From: an uncultured Eubacteriales bacterium
GTDB taxonomy: Bacteria > Bacillota > Clostridia > Oscillospirales > Acutalibacteraceae
Length of the DNA stretch: 64,000 nt
Direction: 5' to 3'
Assembly: GCA_951801675.1 (NCBI GenBank)
Contig: CATONX010000007.1
Coordinates: 1 to 64,000 of the forward strand
Below, one piece after another: positions 34,351 through 42,523 of this stretch; the stretch's first letter is position 1; every line of letters begins with the position of its first letter. The notes beneath the pieces were generated by a model that had not been told where the DNA came from, did not search any database, and was given only the letters and a program-made list of their open reading frames with translations. The position numbers and the translations under genes are program-made.

Positions 34351-34573
34351 AGCAGCCGAATGCAGAAAAAACGAAGCGCCTTCGTTACAAGGTGCTCCGC
34401 TTTCGTGTCCCCACAAACCGAGACGGCAGGCGGGTTTGCATACGAAATGCGTTACGCCGGCCTTATGTGACTGTGGATTCTGCCTCCTGCGGTGCGGTTC
34501 CAACGAATCCGCCCATGAGCCGTAAGAAAGCCGCGGCAAAACCCAATCGGTTTCTTTTCCTTTTAAGCAACGC

Positions 34574-34607
34574 AAAAAGGCGGCAACCAAATGGTTGCCG
34601 CCTTTGT
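34574..34607. terminator. Terminator after zinc-ribbon gene
   Basis: Perfect 14-bp stem (34576-34589 with 34592-34605) with an A-run on its left, giving U's to the minus-strand transcript of the zinc-ribbon gene. The 220 bp on its left, after DUF4491, show no gene. Confidence 0.8.
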
Positions 34608-34621
34608 CGCGAACGAAATTA

Positions 34622-34897
34622 TTATTCTTCTCTCATGCGTGCAAAGCACTCGCTGCAGTAAACCGGGCGATCTTCACGGGGCTTAAAGGGAACCTTGGCT
34701 TCCTTGCCGCAGGAAGCACAAATAGCCGTGTACATTTCGCGCTCCGGCTTGTTGGCATTCTTGCGCGCATCGCGGCAGGCCTTGCATCTCTGGGGCTCGT
34801 TCACGAAACCCTTAGAGGCATAGAACTCCTGCTCGCCGGCAGTGAAAACGAATTCAGCGCCGCAGTCTTTGCAGATGAGAGTCTTGTCTTCGTACAT
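34622..34897 (-). CDS. Double zinc-ribbon protein
   Basis: A 91-residue protein with two zinc ribbons. The first is CKDCGAEF...CKACRDARK (about residues 9-42), the 'probable zinc-binding' family. The second is CASCGKEAKVPFKPREDRPVYCSECF (about 60-85), whose CSECF ending is common in clostridial small zinc proteins. It is likely nucleic-acid or protein binding; function unknown. It lies downstream of the tRNA-like relic and sigH on the same strand. Confidence 0.82.
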   Translation of the reverse strand: MYEDKTLICKDCGAEFVFTAGEQEFYASKGFVNEPQRCKACRDARKNANKPEREMYTAICASCGKEAKVPFKPREDRPVYCSECFARMREE

Positions 34898-34927
34898 AAT
34901 TGTTACCTCGCTTTGGATAATAGTATT

Positions 34928-34991
34928 TGCCCGCGGACGGATTCAAACCGACACCTTTGTTAACCAACGCTCTTTGTTGAGCTACTAGGGC
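34928..34991 (-). pseudogene. Degenerate tRNA-like sequence
   Basis: The minus strand reads like a tRNA. A 5' half GCCCTAGTAGCTC leads to a D-arm (GCTC-AACAAA-GAGC), a T-arm (GTCGG-TTTGAAT-CCGTC) and a 3' CGCGGGC that pairs with GCCC. It is about 7 nt short between the D and T arms, so the 3' side of the anticodon stem seems lost. The D-loop lacks GG, the acceptor has two mismatches and there is no CCA. I read it as a tRNA relic. The loop TTAACAA leaves the original identity unclear. Confidence 0.45.
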
Positions 34992-35015
34992 ATATGAAAC
35001 GGAATCGCTTCCGTT

Positions 35016-35615
35016 TTAGGTGAAATGAACTGTTTGCAGCTTGCGCCGGATACGTTGCAACGCGTTGTCGACCGCCTTGGGGGTGATACCGAGCTTCCAA
35101 GCGATGGCCTCGTATGTTTCGCCGTTGAGATATCTCTCCAGAACCTTGCGTTCCAATTCCGACAGCTTTTCTTCAATCAGCCTTTGGATCTGGGATATAT
35201 CTTCGCTGCTGATGGTCTGCTCTTCCGGGTTATCCTGCACGTTTACTAATGTACAGGCGGGAGAATCTCCGCTTAAAGAGAGATACCCGCTCAACGGCAG
35301 ATGCTTTTTCCCGGAGGCTAAGCGCCTCGCCGAGGAAATCCGCCGCCGGATGCACACATTGGCATACGTCTCAAAAGAGGCCGCCTGCTGGGGATCAAAG
35401 GTAAGAACCGCAGAAAACAAGCCGAGCATGCCTTCCTGCATCAAATCCTCCGGTTCGATTCCCGCTACTCCATTGGTCCTGGAAAATCTCCGGACCGTAG
35501 GGGTATACCGGTCGAACAAAACCGACAGGGCCATTTCGTCCCCGTCGCGGACCAGGTTCACCAGGCGGGCGTCATCAAACGCCGTATATTCCTCCAACCG
35601 AGGTTCTTCTGCCAT
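35016..35615 (-). CDS. sigH: RNA polymerase sigma factor SigH family
   Basis: A 199-residue sigma-70-type factor resembling SigH (Spo0H), which directs early sporulation and competence genes. Region 2 has EPEDLMQEGMLGLFSAVLTFDP...SFETYANVCIRRRISSA and KKHLPLSGYLSL. Region 4 has LSELERKVLERYLNGETYEAIAWKLGITPKAVDNALQRIRRKL. Alignment to Bacillus SigH is good, but the N-terminal half is divergent. GGGAG precedes ATG 35615. It has its own strong promoter with a 21-bp palindrome in the start region. Confidence 0.87.
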   Translation of the reverse strand: MAEEPRLEEYTAFDDARLVNLVRDGDEMALSVLFDRYTPTVRRFSRTNGVAGIEPEDLMQEGMLGLFSAVLTFDPQQAASFETYANVCIRRRISSARRLASGKKHLPLSGYLSLSGDSPACTLVNVQDNPEEQTISSEDISQIQRLIEEKLSELERKVLERYLNGETYEAIAWKLGITPKAVDNALQRIRRKLQTVHFT

Positions 35616-35642
35616 AGCGCCGCTCCCAAAGAGCCAATTTCA

Positions 35643-35663
35643 AAAATACAGATTCTGTATTTT
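35643..35663. promoter_or_regulatory. 21-bp perfect palindrome at the sigH start region
   Basis: Inverted repeat with arms AAAATACAGA and TCTGTATTTT around a single T. It starts about 6 bp downstream of the sigH -10 and covers the predicted transcription start, so a bound dimer would block initiation. I do not recognise the site type. Confidence 0.6.
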
Positions 35664-35668
35664 GTCTA

Positions 35669-35697
35669 AGTATATCCTACAAGTTTCGGAAAGTCAA
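35669..35697 (-). promoter_or_regulatory. Promoter for sigH
   Basis: On the minus strand: TTGACT (35692-35697), 17-bp spacer, TATACT (35669-35674). A near-consensus SigA-type promoter. Confidence 0.8.
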
Positions 35698-35742
35698 GCA
35701 GAATTGGTGCAAAGAAAAAATAAACATTATGTTAACGCGGCG

Positions 35743-37107
35743 CTACCCCTCCAGCGCTGCATGCTCACGGGTGACGTTCATCAGCCATTTTCCGCTGCGC
35801 ACCCGTCTGATGCCGAAAAAGATCTTTGCAAGCTCGTCGGAGATCAGAAGGAAGTACACCACCGGTACGCTCAAGTGGAACACAAACGCGCCCATGCTTC
35901 CCAGCACCAGCGCCACGCCCCAGAGGGTGATAGCGTCCAAATACATGCCGAACTTGGAATCGCCTCCGCCCCGCATAACGCCGATAATCGCGGTGGTGTT
36001 AAAGGACTGAATCGGCGTGTAGAAGGCGAGAATGAGCATCATGGTCATGGTATAGGCCATGGCCGTGTCGGATAAGTCATACATGCTTGCAATCAGCGGC
36101 CGGCAAAGCAAAATGATGCCCATGGCCCCAACTCCGGCAATCACGCCCAGGCGCATTAAGGAACCAGCCGCCTTTTTCGCATAGTCCTGATTACCGGCGC
36201 CGATGGCCTTTCCTACAATGACCGCCGTGGAGTTTGCAATGCCGAACATCACCACCGTAGCCAGCTGCTGGGCTACCTTGGCAATGGAGTTGGCCGCCAC
36301 CGCCTCGCTGCCCATATGCCCTAAAATCACCGACTGCATGGAGATTCCCACTCCCCAGAACAGCTCGTTGAGCAGCACCGGGGCCGCATACCGGCGAAAG
36401 TCCTTCATAAGCACCCGGCTCCGGGCGAACAAATAAGAAAACTTGAGCCGCACCGCTTTGTTGATGAAAATGGCGTAGAGCAGGGTCAGCACCGCTTCAA
36501 GGACCTTGACGGTCAAAGTGGCGGTGGCAGCTCCCGCGATGCCCATGCGAGGAGCGCCTAAGTTTCCAAAGACCAGCATCCAGTTTAAGAAGATATTGAG
36601 CACGAAGGAGATGGAGTAGATCACCAGGGACACCGCCACCTTCTCCACGCTGCGGATGACATTGAGGTAGAGCATGGAGAACCCGGCGAACAGGTAGGAA
36701 ATGCCCACGATGCGCAGGTAGCGCACCCCTTCGGCAATGACCGCTTCATCCGGTGTAAAGACCCGCAGCACATACTCCGGGAACCCTACCGCCAGCACGG
36801 TAAATAAGGCGGCTACCAATAAGGAAAAGCGCATGGCGATGCCGATGACCCGGCTGATGGCGTCCTTGTCCCCTTTTCCCCAATACTGGGCGGTGAGCAC
36901 CGACGCGCCGGACGCCAGGCCGAAGACGATAATGGTCAATATAAACATCAGCTGGTTGGCGAGGGACGCCCCCGAAAGAGATGTCTCTCCCAGCCAGCCG
37001 GTCATCATGGTGTCGGTCATGCCCACGCCCACGTTCACCAGGTTTTGCAGGGCCATGGGCACCACCAGCGAAAACACCATCCGATAAAATCCTTTTTCCC
37101 GAACCAA
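35743..37107 (-). CDS. MATE family efflux transporter
   Basis: A 454-residue, 12-helix multidrug and toxin extrusion protein, usually a Na+ or H+ antiporter. Typical elements are the opening LVVPMALQNLVNVGVGMTDTMMTG, GLASGASVLTAQYWGKGD near residue 75, and the matching second-half NSTAVIVGKAIGAGN. The substrate is unknown. It starts 17 bp after the LysM gene, so the two are probably co-transcribed. Confidence 0.92.
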   Translation of the reverse strand: MVREKGFYRMVFSLVVPMALQNLVNVGVGMTDTMMTGWLGETSLSGASLANQLMFILTIIVFGLASGASVLTAQYWGKGDKDAISRVIGIAMRFSLLVAALFTVLAVGFPEYVLRVFTPDEAVIAEGVRYLRIVGISYLFAGFSMLYLNVIRSVEKVAVSLVIYSISFVLNIFLNWMLVFGNLGAPRMGIAGAATATLTVKVLEAVLTLLYAIFINKAVRLKFSYLFARSRVLMKDFRRYAAPVLLNELFWGVGISMQSVILGHMGSEAVAANSIAKVAQQLATVVMFGIANSTAVIVGKAIGAGNQDYAKKAAGSLMRLGVIAGVGAMGIILLCRPLIASMYDLSDTAMAYTMTMMLILAFYTPIQSFNTTAIIGVMRGGGDSKFGMYLDAITLWGVALVLGSMGAFVFHLSVPVVYFLLISDELAKIFFGIRRVRSGKWLMNVTREHAALEG

Positions 37108-37124
37108 CGTTTCTTAACTCCTTT

Positions 37125-38156
37125 TTATGTTTCTGTTTGCGGCGGAATCCACAGCTCCATCCCCGCATGAATCACATCGGGGTTCTCAATGCCATTGACC
37201 CTTGCCAGCAGATCCGCCCGGTTGGACGAACCATAGTATTGTTTGGAAATGTCCCGCAGCGTCTCGCCGGGGGCAACCCGATGGAAGATGCCTGCCGGCG
37301 CTTCTTCCTTTTGCTCCAAAGCGTTTTGCAGGGCGCCGATTGCTTCCTCCTGGCGGGACCGTTCCTCCCCAAGCAAACGGTTTTCCTCTTTTAGGGCGTC
37401 CATCTGCTGCTCAAGCTCAGAAAGGCGGCTTTCCAGCGCACTGCGCTGCACCTGCCAGTCCGCCAGCGCCACCGGCTGGGCAGGCTCTCGAAACAGGTCC
37501 GCCGTGTTCCACCCCGCAAGCCCCACTGCCGCCACGCAGAGAGCCAGGCACAAAACCCGAAGCTGCCCCACCTGCCTGCGGCTTTTTGCCACCTGTTCCA
37601 CCAGCTCCGGCGGAATGGGGCGTTCTTTTGGCTCCTCCCTGTTGACCGGGACCGCCAAATGCACCTTGTCCGCCAACAGGCAGAAACCCGGCAGAGGCTC
37701 CAGCCCTTCCCGGCCGCACCGGTAAAGCCGGCAGCGCCACAGGTTTGGGTCCAGCGCGAGCAGGACTTGTCCGCCCTCTGAAAAACGGGAGGTTGCGATC
37801 TCCTCAGCACCCGGGGGCAGCGTGTCGCACCCGTCGGGGCAGGCGCAGCAAAAGCCAACCCGGACAAGCGGCCTCGAAAAGCTCTTTTCCTCTTCCAGCA
37901 CCGCCCTCCAGGCTTTTGCCGGCATCGTGATGGTCCCGAAATGCCACTTGGCCTTTTTCGCCCGTTTCGCCTCGCTGACCACCACCCGGCCTTCCTGGCG
38001 GCTGCCGTATAACACCATTGGGAGCGCGGACTTTGCAAAAGCCTTCATCAGCTTCTTAAGCGTCTGCTTGTGAAGGTAGACTTGCAGATCTCCCCGCTCC
38101 CAATCACCCACCGCATACCGTTTTACTAAGGTATCCAGCTGTGCTTCTTCCTGCAT
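37125..38156 (-). CDS. Membrane protein with C-terminal LysM domain
   Basis: This 343-residue protein has a soluble N-terminal domain (1-195), one transmembrane helix (about 200-216), a coiled coil (about 233-284) and a LysM domain (about 290-337: FHRVAPGETLRDISKQYYG...WIPP). The orientation should place LysM outside, binding peptidoglycan, and the N-domain inside. I do not know the N-domain. The run GSRQEGRVVV...VGFCCACPDG...QVLLALDPNLWRCRLYR resembles the layout of a JAB/MPN fold with its HxHP metal motif replaced by CCACP; this is a hypothesis. It is first in a unit with the MATE gene. Confidence 0.75.
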   Translation of the reverse strand: MQEEAQLDTLVKRYAVGDWERGDLQVYLHKQTLKKLMKAFAKSALPMVLYGSRQEGRVVVSEAKRAKKAKWHFGTITMPAKAWRAVLEEEKSFSRPLVRVGFCCACPDGCDTLPPGAEEIATSRFSEGGQVLLALDPNLWRCRLYRCGREGLEPLPGFCLLADKVHLAVPVNREEPKERPIPPELVEQVAKSRRQVGQLRVLCLALCVAAVGLAGWNTADLFREPAQPVALADWQVQRSALESRLSELEQQMDALKEENRLLGEERSRQEEAIGALQNALEQKEEAPAGIFHRVAPGETLRDISKQYYGSSNRADLLARVNGIENPDVIHAGMELWIPPQTET

Positions 38157-38207
38157 ACCGCGCTCCTCCTTTCGTTTTTCTTGTTCTGCCGCCTGCGTCC
38201 GGCAGCA

Positions 38208-38237
38208 ACTATATGATTATGATATAGTACCATACAA
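38208..38237 (-). promoter_or_regulatory. Promoter for LysM-MATE unit
   Basis: On the minus strand: TTGTAT (38232-38237), 18-bp spacer, TATAGT (38208-38213), about 50 bp upstream of the LysM start codon. Confidence 0.55.
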
Positions 38238-38268
38238 TGCGATCCTTTCGCAACCGCCTATTTCCCTT

Positions 38269-38297
38269 TTCCCACACAGCAACATTTATGGTATACT
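38269..38297 (+). promoter_or_regulatory. Promoter for Gfo/Idh/MocA oxidoreductase
   Basis: Extended -10 TGGTATACT (TATACT 38292-38297) with a weak -35 TTCCCA at 38269-38274 and a 17-bp spacer. It leaves a 130-nt leader before the start codon. Confidence 0.55.
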
Positions 38298-38430
38298 TAA
38301 GAAAAACTGGTCGCCTGCATGCGCCTGATTTTCCGGTATTGGACACTGCGTCTGCAAAACATCTGCCCGGACCGGAGATTCATTTCCGGCGCCGTTTTCC
38401 ATTCGGCGCCAAAAGAAAGAAGGAATACAC

Positions 38431-39480
38431 ATGAAACCCATCCGATGGGGAATTCTGGCCTGCGGCACCATTGCCCACGCTTTTGCGGAGGCTTCTGTTT
38501 TGGTGCCGGATTGTGTTGTCGGGGCGGTAGGCTCCCGCACGCTTTCGAAAGCCGAAGCCTTCGCCGCTCAGTACGGTATTTGCCGGGCTTACGGCAGTTA
38601 TGAAGAACTGGCGGCCGATCCGAATATAGACGCGATCTACGTGGCAAGTCCTCATTCCGAGCACAGGACGCATACCCTCTTGGCTCTTCGGGCAGGCAAA
38701 CATGTGCTGTGCGAAAAGGCGTTTGCCGTGAATGCCGGACAAGCACGGGAAATGATTGCCGAAGCCAAAAAGCAGGGGCTTTTTCTCATGGAAGCCATGT
38801 GGACCCGGTTTCTGCCGGTCTACGGAGATATCAAGCGGCTTCTGGAGACAGACGCCATCGGCGAAATCAGGATGGTCCGGGCGAACTTTTCCATCCGGCA
38901 GCCCGCCGACCCAGCTCACCGTCTGTATAACCCCGCTCTTGCAGGCGGCGCTCTTCTGGACGTGGGGATATACCCCCTGACTCTGGCGGCGATGGTGTTC
39001 GGCAGCAGGCCAAAGGCGATCCATACGGCTGCTTCCATGACCCCTCAGGGAGTGGATGAGCAAAGCGTTATCACCTTAGATTACGGGGATGGGCGTTTGG
39101 CTTCGCTGACAAGCGGTCTGTCTTTGTCGAGTCCCAACGATGGGTTTATCCTGGGCAGCGACGGATATATTCAAATTCCCCGGTTCTGGGCGGCGGACTC
39201 CTACCGCCTGTGTCAGGCGGATTCCAATCTGGCTCAGACGCACTCCTTTTCCGTCTCCTCCTTTGACGATTACGGAGACTCCAAGGAGAACCCGCAGTGC
39301 CGCCTAGTGGAGCGGTACCAAAACCGTTACGGCTACACCTTCGAAATCAAGGAAGCAAACCGTTGCATCCGGCAAGGGCTTTTGCAGTCGCCTCAAATGC
39401 CTTGGTCGGAATCGGTGGCCATGCTTGAACTGACCGACGCTATACGCGCAAAGTGGGGGCTGCGTTATCCATTTGAATAA
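38431..39480 (+). CDS. Gfo/Idh/MocA-family oxidoreductase
   Basis: A 349-residue NAD(P)-dependent sugar or polyol dehydrogenase. It has the Rossmann opening MKPIRWGILACGTIAHAFA, YVASPHSEH, and the catalytic EKAFAVNAGQA, where EK(P/A) is the family's active-site lysine. The C-terminal beta-sheet half holds GGALLDVGIYPL. It resembles the dihydrodiol dehydrogenase/glucose-fructose oxidoreductase branch. AGAAGGAA precedes ATG 38431. It stands alone, convergent with the SLOG gene. Confidence 0.9.
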   Translation: MKPIRWGILACGTIAHAFAEASVLVPDCVVGAVGSRTLSKAEAFAAQYGICRAYGSYEELAADPNIDAIYVASPHSEHRTHTLLALRAGKHVLCEKAFAVNAGQAREMIAEAKKQGLFLMEAMWTRFLPVYGDIKRLLETDAIGEIRMVRANFSIRQPADPAHRLYNPALAGGALLDVGIYPLTLAAMVFGSRPKAIHTAASMTPQGVDEQSVITLDYGDGRLASLTSGLSLSSPNDGFILGSDGYIQIPRFWAADSYRLCQADSNLAQTHSFSVSSFDDYGDSKENPQCRLVERYQNRYGYTFEIKEANRCIRQGLLQSPQMPWSESVAMLELTDAIRAKWGLRYPFE

Positions 39481-39556
39481 AGCCTGCGGATATTTTCCTT
39501 TGATCTCTCCGGATCCGGCAGGAACCATTTCAATGGATTTCCTGGTTCGGGATCCG

Positions 39557-39579
39557 TTGTATATTATATAGGTATACAA
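39557..39579. repeat. AT-rich inverted repeat between convergent genes
   Basis: TTGTATA and TATACAA separated by 9 bp. It lies where no promoter would be expected, just before the terminator at 39584. Confidence 0.35.
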
Positions 39580-39583
39580 GAAA

Positions 39584-39615
39584 AGCCGGACAGTGCGCAA
39601 ATCGCTTGTCCGGCT
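39584..39615. terminator. Terminator between oxidoreductase and SLOG gene
   Basis: Nine-bp stem (39584-39592 with 39607-39615) with an A-rich left flank and CTGTTT on the right. It serves both convergent genes. Confidence 0.6.
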
Positions 39616-39619
39616 CTGT

Positions 39620-40084
39620 TTATCCAATACAAATGGCGAGAACTTCTTTTTTCAGGGTCTGCGCCGTTTCAATCGCACAGAGAAGGTCGCCTTTTTCCGT
39701 AGGGCTCGTTACGGCAATCAACCGGTCTGCCTGCCGGATACACGCTTCGTTTCGCCGCCGATAGCATCCGGTAAAATAGCGGTTGCTGAACACGCGCACC
39801 TGTTCACATTGACTGAGCAGTTCCTGTAAATATTTATCGTCTTTCATATCGCGGTGGGCAAAAGCCAGCACCGCATCCAAAATTATGTTTTCTTGCTGTG
39901 TTTTCTGTTCAATGACGATCTCCGCCGCCATCCGGTCGATTTCAAAATCAAACCCAATTAAGAAACGCCGGTATCCGTTTTGGACCGCCGCAGTGATCTC
40001 TTCCCGCAGCCTGCCCTCAATATAACCTACATTTTCCCGCTTGAATTCGCGTTTGGCCAGAATTAAGGCGGTTTTTTCCGTCAT
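39620..40084 (-). CDS. SLOG-domain protein (DUF1273/YpsA-like)
   Basis: A 154-residue Rossmann-like SLOG protein, a family proposed to bind nucleotides or nucleotide-derived ligands. It matches the short clostridial form: ELLSQCEQVRVFSNRYFTGCYRRRNEACIRQADRLIAV, with the RRN and Asp before the last strand well kept. However, the N-terminal glycine loop usually seen (TGHRP) is missing; the protein begins MTEKTALILAKREFKRENVGYI. GGGGGTGAG supports ATG 40084. It diverges from a ribbon-helix-helix gene across an AT-rich region with an inverted repeat. Confidence 0.75.
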   Translation of the reverse strand: MTEKTALILAKREFKRENVGYIEGRLREEITAAVQNGYRRFLIGFDFEIDRMAAEIVIEQKTQQENIILDAVLAFAHRDMKDDKYLQELLSQCEQVRVFSNRYFTGCYRRRNEACIRQADRLIAVTSPTEKGDLLCAIETAQTLKKEVLAICIG

Positions 40085-40110
40085 AAACTCACCCCCTTGA
40101 ACACAAATTA

Positions 40111-40147
40111 TAACATAAATCATAATATATAAACATGTTTTATGTTA
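40111..40147. promoter_or_regulatory. Inverted repeat in SLOG/ribbon-helix-helix divergent promoter region
   Basis: TAACATAAA (40111-40119) and TTTATGTTA (40139-40147) form a perfect 9-bp inverted repeat with a 19-bp spacer that itself contains most of an AAACATGTTT palindrome (40131-40140). It is a likely operator for the adjacent ribbon-helix-helix protein. Confidence 0.5.
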
Positions 40148-40178
40148 AGGTAAAATTCAAATAGGAAAGCGGGTGACT

Positions 40179-40385
40179 ATGATGAATAATAATAAAAAGC
40201 TGAAGATCACCTCCAAACCGCCTAAGGGCGACGACGGGCATCGGGTTTTCTCCATTCGAATCACAGACGAGCTGTACTGCCGGCTGGAATCACTCGCGGC
40301 TAATACCAATCGATCCCGAAATGAAATCATCGGAATTCTGTTGGAATATGCAGTCAACAACTGCGAAATCGAGACAAAACCATAA
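40179..40385 (+). CDS. Ribbon-helix-helix (CopG/Arc-type) regulator
   Basis: A 68-residue protein. The strand HRVFSIRITDELYCRLESLA followed by NRSRNEIIGILLEYAVNNC is a clear ribbon-helix-helix fold, with the NRSRNE turn typical of the family. It has a basic, flexible N-terminus (NNNKKLKITSKPPK). Dimers of such proteins bind short operators. ATG 40179 follows AGGAAAG; ATG 40182 is possible. A toxin partner is not seen beside it; the neighbour in the other direction is the SLOG gene. Confidence 0.82.
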   Translation: MMNNNKKLKITSKPPKGDDGHRVFSIRITDELYCRLESLAANTNRSRNEIIGILLEYAVNNCEIETKP

Positions 40386-40433
40386 TCTCCCGTTTTTTGA
40401 AGTACAGAAAAAACAAACCTTTTTTCGGAATTC

Positions 40434-40477
40434 ATGAGCTTTTGTTCTAAAAAAATGAACAAAAGCTCATTTTTATT
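40434..40477 (+). terminator. Terminator after ribbon-helix-helix gene
   Basis: Perfect 14-bp stem (40434-40447 with 40457-40470), A-rich loop, then TTTTATT. Confidence 0.85.
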
Positions 40478-40554
40478 CTTAATGATCACTCATAAATACC
40501 ATATTTTATTACCAGTGGAATTATATCACACGAATTACCCCTACGCAACATTAA

Positions 40555-40571
40555 ATTACGCCTAGCGTAAT
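40555..40571. promoter_or_regulatory. Operator-like palindrome upstream of XRE gene
   Basis: ATTACGC-CTA-GCGTAAT, a perfect 7-3-7 palindrome. A related but imperfect copy, ATTACCCCTACGCAA, begins at 40534. The spacing of the two starts is 21 bp, two helical turns. Probably bound by the XRE protein encoded 70 bp downstream. Confidence 0.55.
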
Positions 40572-40641
40572 ATTGCCCTGAATAAGTATATTTTCATCTC
40601 CGAAGCCGCTACAATTCCAAAAGAAAAGGAGGTGAAAAAAT

Positions 40642-40854
40642 ATGATTCGTATCAAAATTGCCGAATTGCTGGCGAAAAACAAAATGACCCAAAAGCAGCT
40701 TTCCGAATTGACAAATATTCGAGCGGCTACCATTTCAAAGATGCGTTATGAGGAAAATAAACGCATAACTATCCAGCAGATTGATATTTTATGCAAAGTA
40801 CTCCACTGTCAAGTCGGCGATATATTGGAGTATGTGGAAGAGGAGGAATCCTAA
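40642..40854 (+). CDS. XRE/YozG-like helix-turn-helix regulator
   Basis: A 70-residue DNA-binding protein of the compact YozG type: MIRIKIAELLAKNKMTQKQLSELTNIRAATISKMRYEENKRI, then IDILCKVLHCQVGDILEY. It has a near-perfect AAGGAGGTG site. It probably represses itself via the palindromes upstream. Its AT-rich composition differs from the GC-rich housekeeping genes nearby, suggesting acquisition as a small regulator. Confidence 0.87.
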   Translation: MIRIKIAELLAKNKMTQKQLSELTNIRAATISKMRYEENKRITIQQIDILCKVLHCQVGDILEYVEEEES

Positions 40855-40874
40855 GCCAAAAAACAGCCTCTTGT

Positions 40875-40917
40875 AAAAACCGCTCTGTCCGAAAGCTCTT
40901 CGGACAGAGCGGTTTTT
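40875..40917. terminator. Bidirectional terminator between XRE and Rrf2 genes
   Basis: Perfect 18-bp stem (40875-40892 with 40900-40917), including the A5/T5 ends, 7-nt loop. Acts on both convergent transcripts. Confidence 0.9.
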
Positions 40918-40924
40918 CGTTATT

Positions 40925-41338
40925 TTATTTCTGTTTTTTGCTATTTTTTATGTCAGAAAAAGTAACCGACGCCAATTTATCCTGCACCAAAGTGGAAATA
41001 TCACCGAATACCCCACGGTAGGGACATTCCCCATGCGGCACCCGGCTGCAGGGATACTCCTCATCCAGGCAGCGGCTGAACTGGTACGGGCCTTCCACCG
41101 TTTCAATCACATCCTTGAGGGTAATCTCAGAAGGGTCTTTTGCCAACACATAGCCGCCCTTGGCTCCCTTAAAGGACTGGACAATCCCGCTGGATACCAG
41201 CTTGCGCAAAATCTTCAGCGAAAACCGCAACGACACGCAAGCCGCGTCCGAAATTTTTTGCGCGTCCATGCGCTGGGAAGCATCTACCAAGCAATTCACA
41301 ATCCGAATTGCATAGTCAGCCTCCAATGTAATATGCAT
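40925..41338 (-). CDS. Rrf2-family transcriptional regulator with three cysteines
   Basis: A 137-residue winged-helix Rrf2 protein: MHITLEADYAIRIVNCLVDAS, MDAQKISDAACVSLRFSLKILRKLVSSGIVQSFKGAKGGYVLA. Cys90, Cys97 and Cys105 (C-x6-C-x7-C) match the iron-sulfur ligands of IscR/NsrR-type members, so it probably senses Fe-S status, NO or redox. ATG 41338 follows GTGAGGTG; the frame is open to 41380. No iscS/sufU gene follows, so the target is elsewhere. Confidence 0.88.
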   Translation of the reverse strand: MHITLEADYAIRIVNCLVDASQRMDAQKISDAACVSLRFSLKILRKLVSSGIVQSFKGAKGGYVLAKDPSEITLKDVIETVEGPYQFSRCLDEEYPCSRVPHGECPYRGVFGDISTLVQDKLASVTFSDIKNSKKQK

Positions 41339-41382
41339 AACGCGGCACCTCACAGCAATATATACTAAAATAATATACATTA

Positions 41383-41411
41383 AGTGTATCCCATTTTTCT
41401 ATTGCTGTCAA
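41383..41411 (-). promoter_or_regulatory. Promoter for Rrf2 regulator
   Basis: On the minus strand: TTGACA (41406-41411), 17-bp spacer, TACACT (41383-41388). The 45 bp between it and the start codon is AT-rich with repeated TATA steps, and could contain the autoregulatory site. Confidence 0.75.
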
Positions 41412-41432
41412 GTGGAAATGAAAGCAAACCCC

Positions 41433-42521
<1,089 letters not shown>

Positions 42522-42523
42522 AA

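Noticed and set aside
34595-34963. 122-codon plus-strand frame over the zinc-ribbon gene and tRNA-like relic
   Set aside because: It is the complement of a well-supported zinc-ribbon gene and reads through the tRNA-like sequence.
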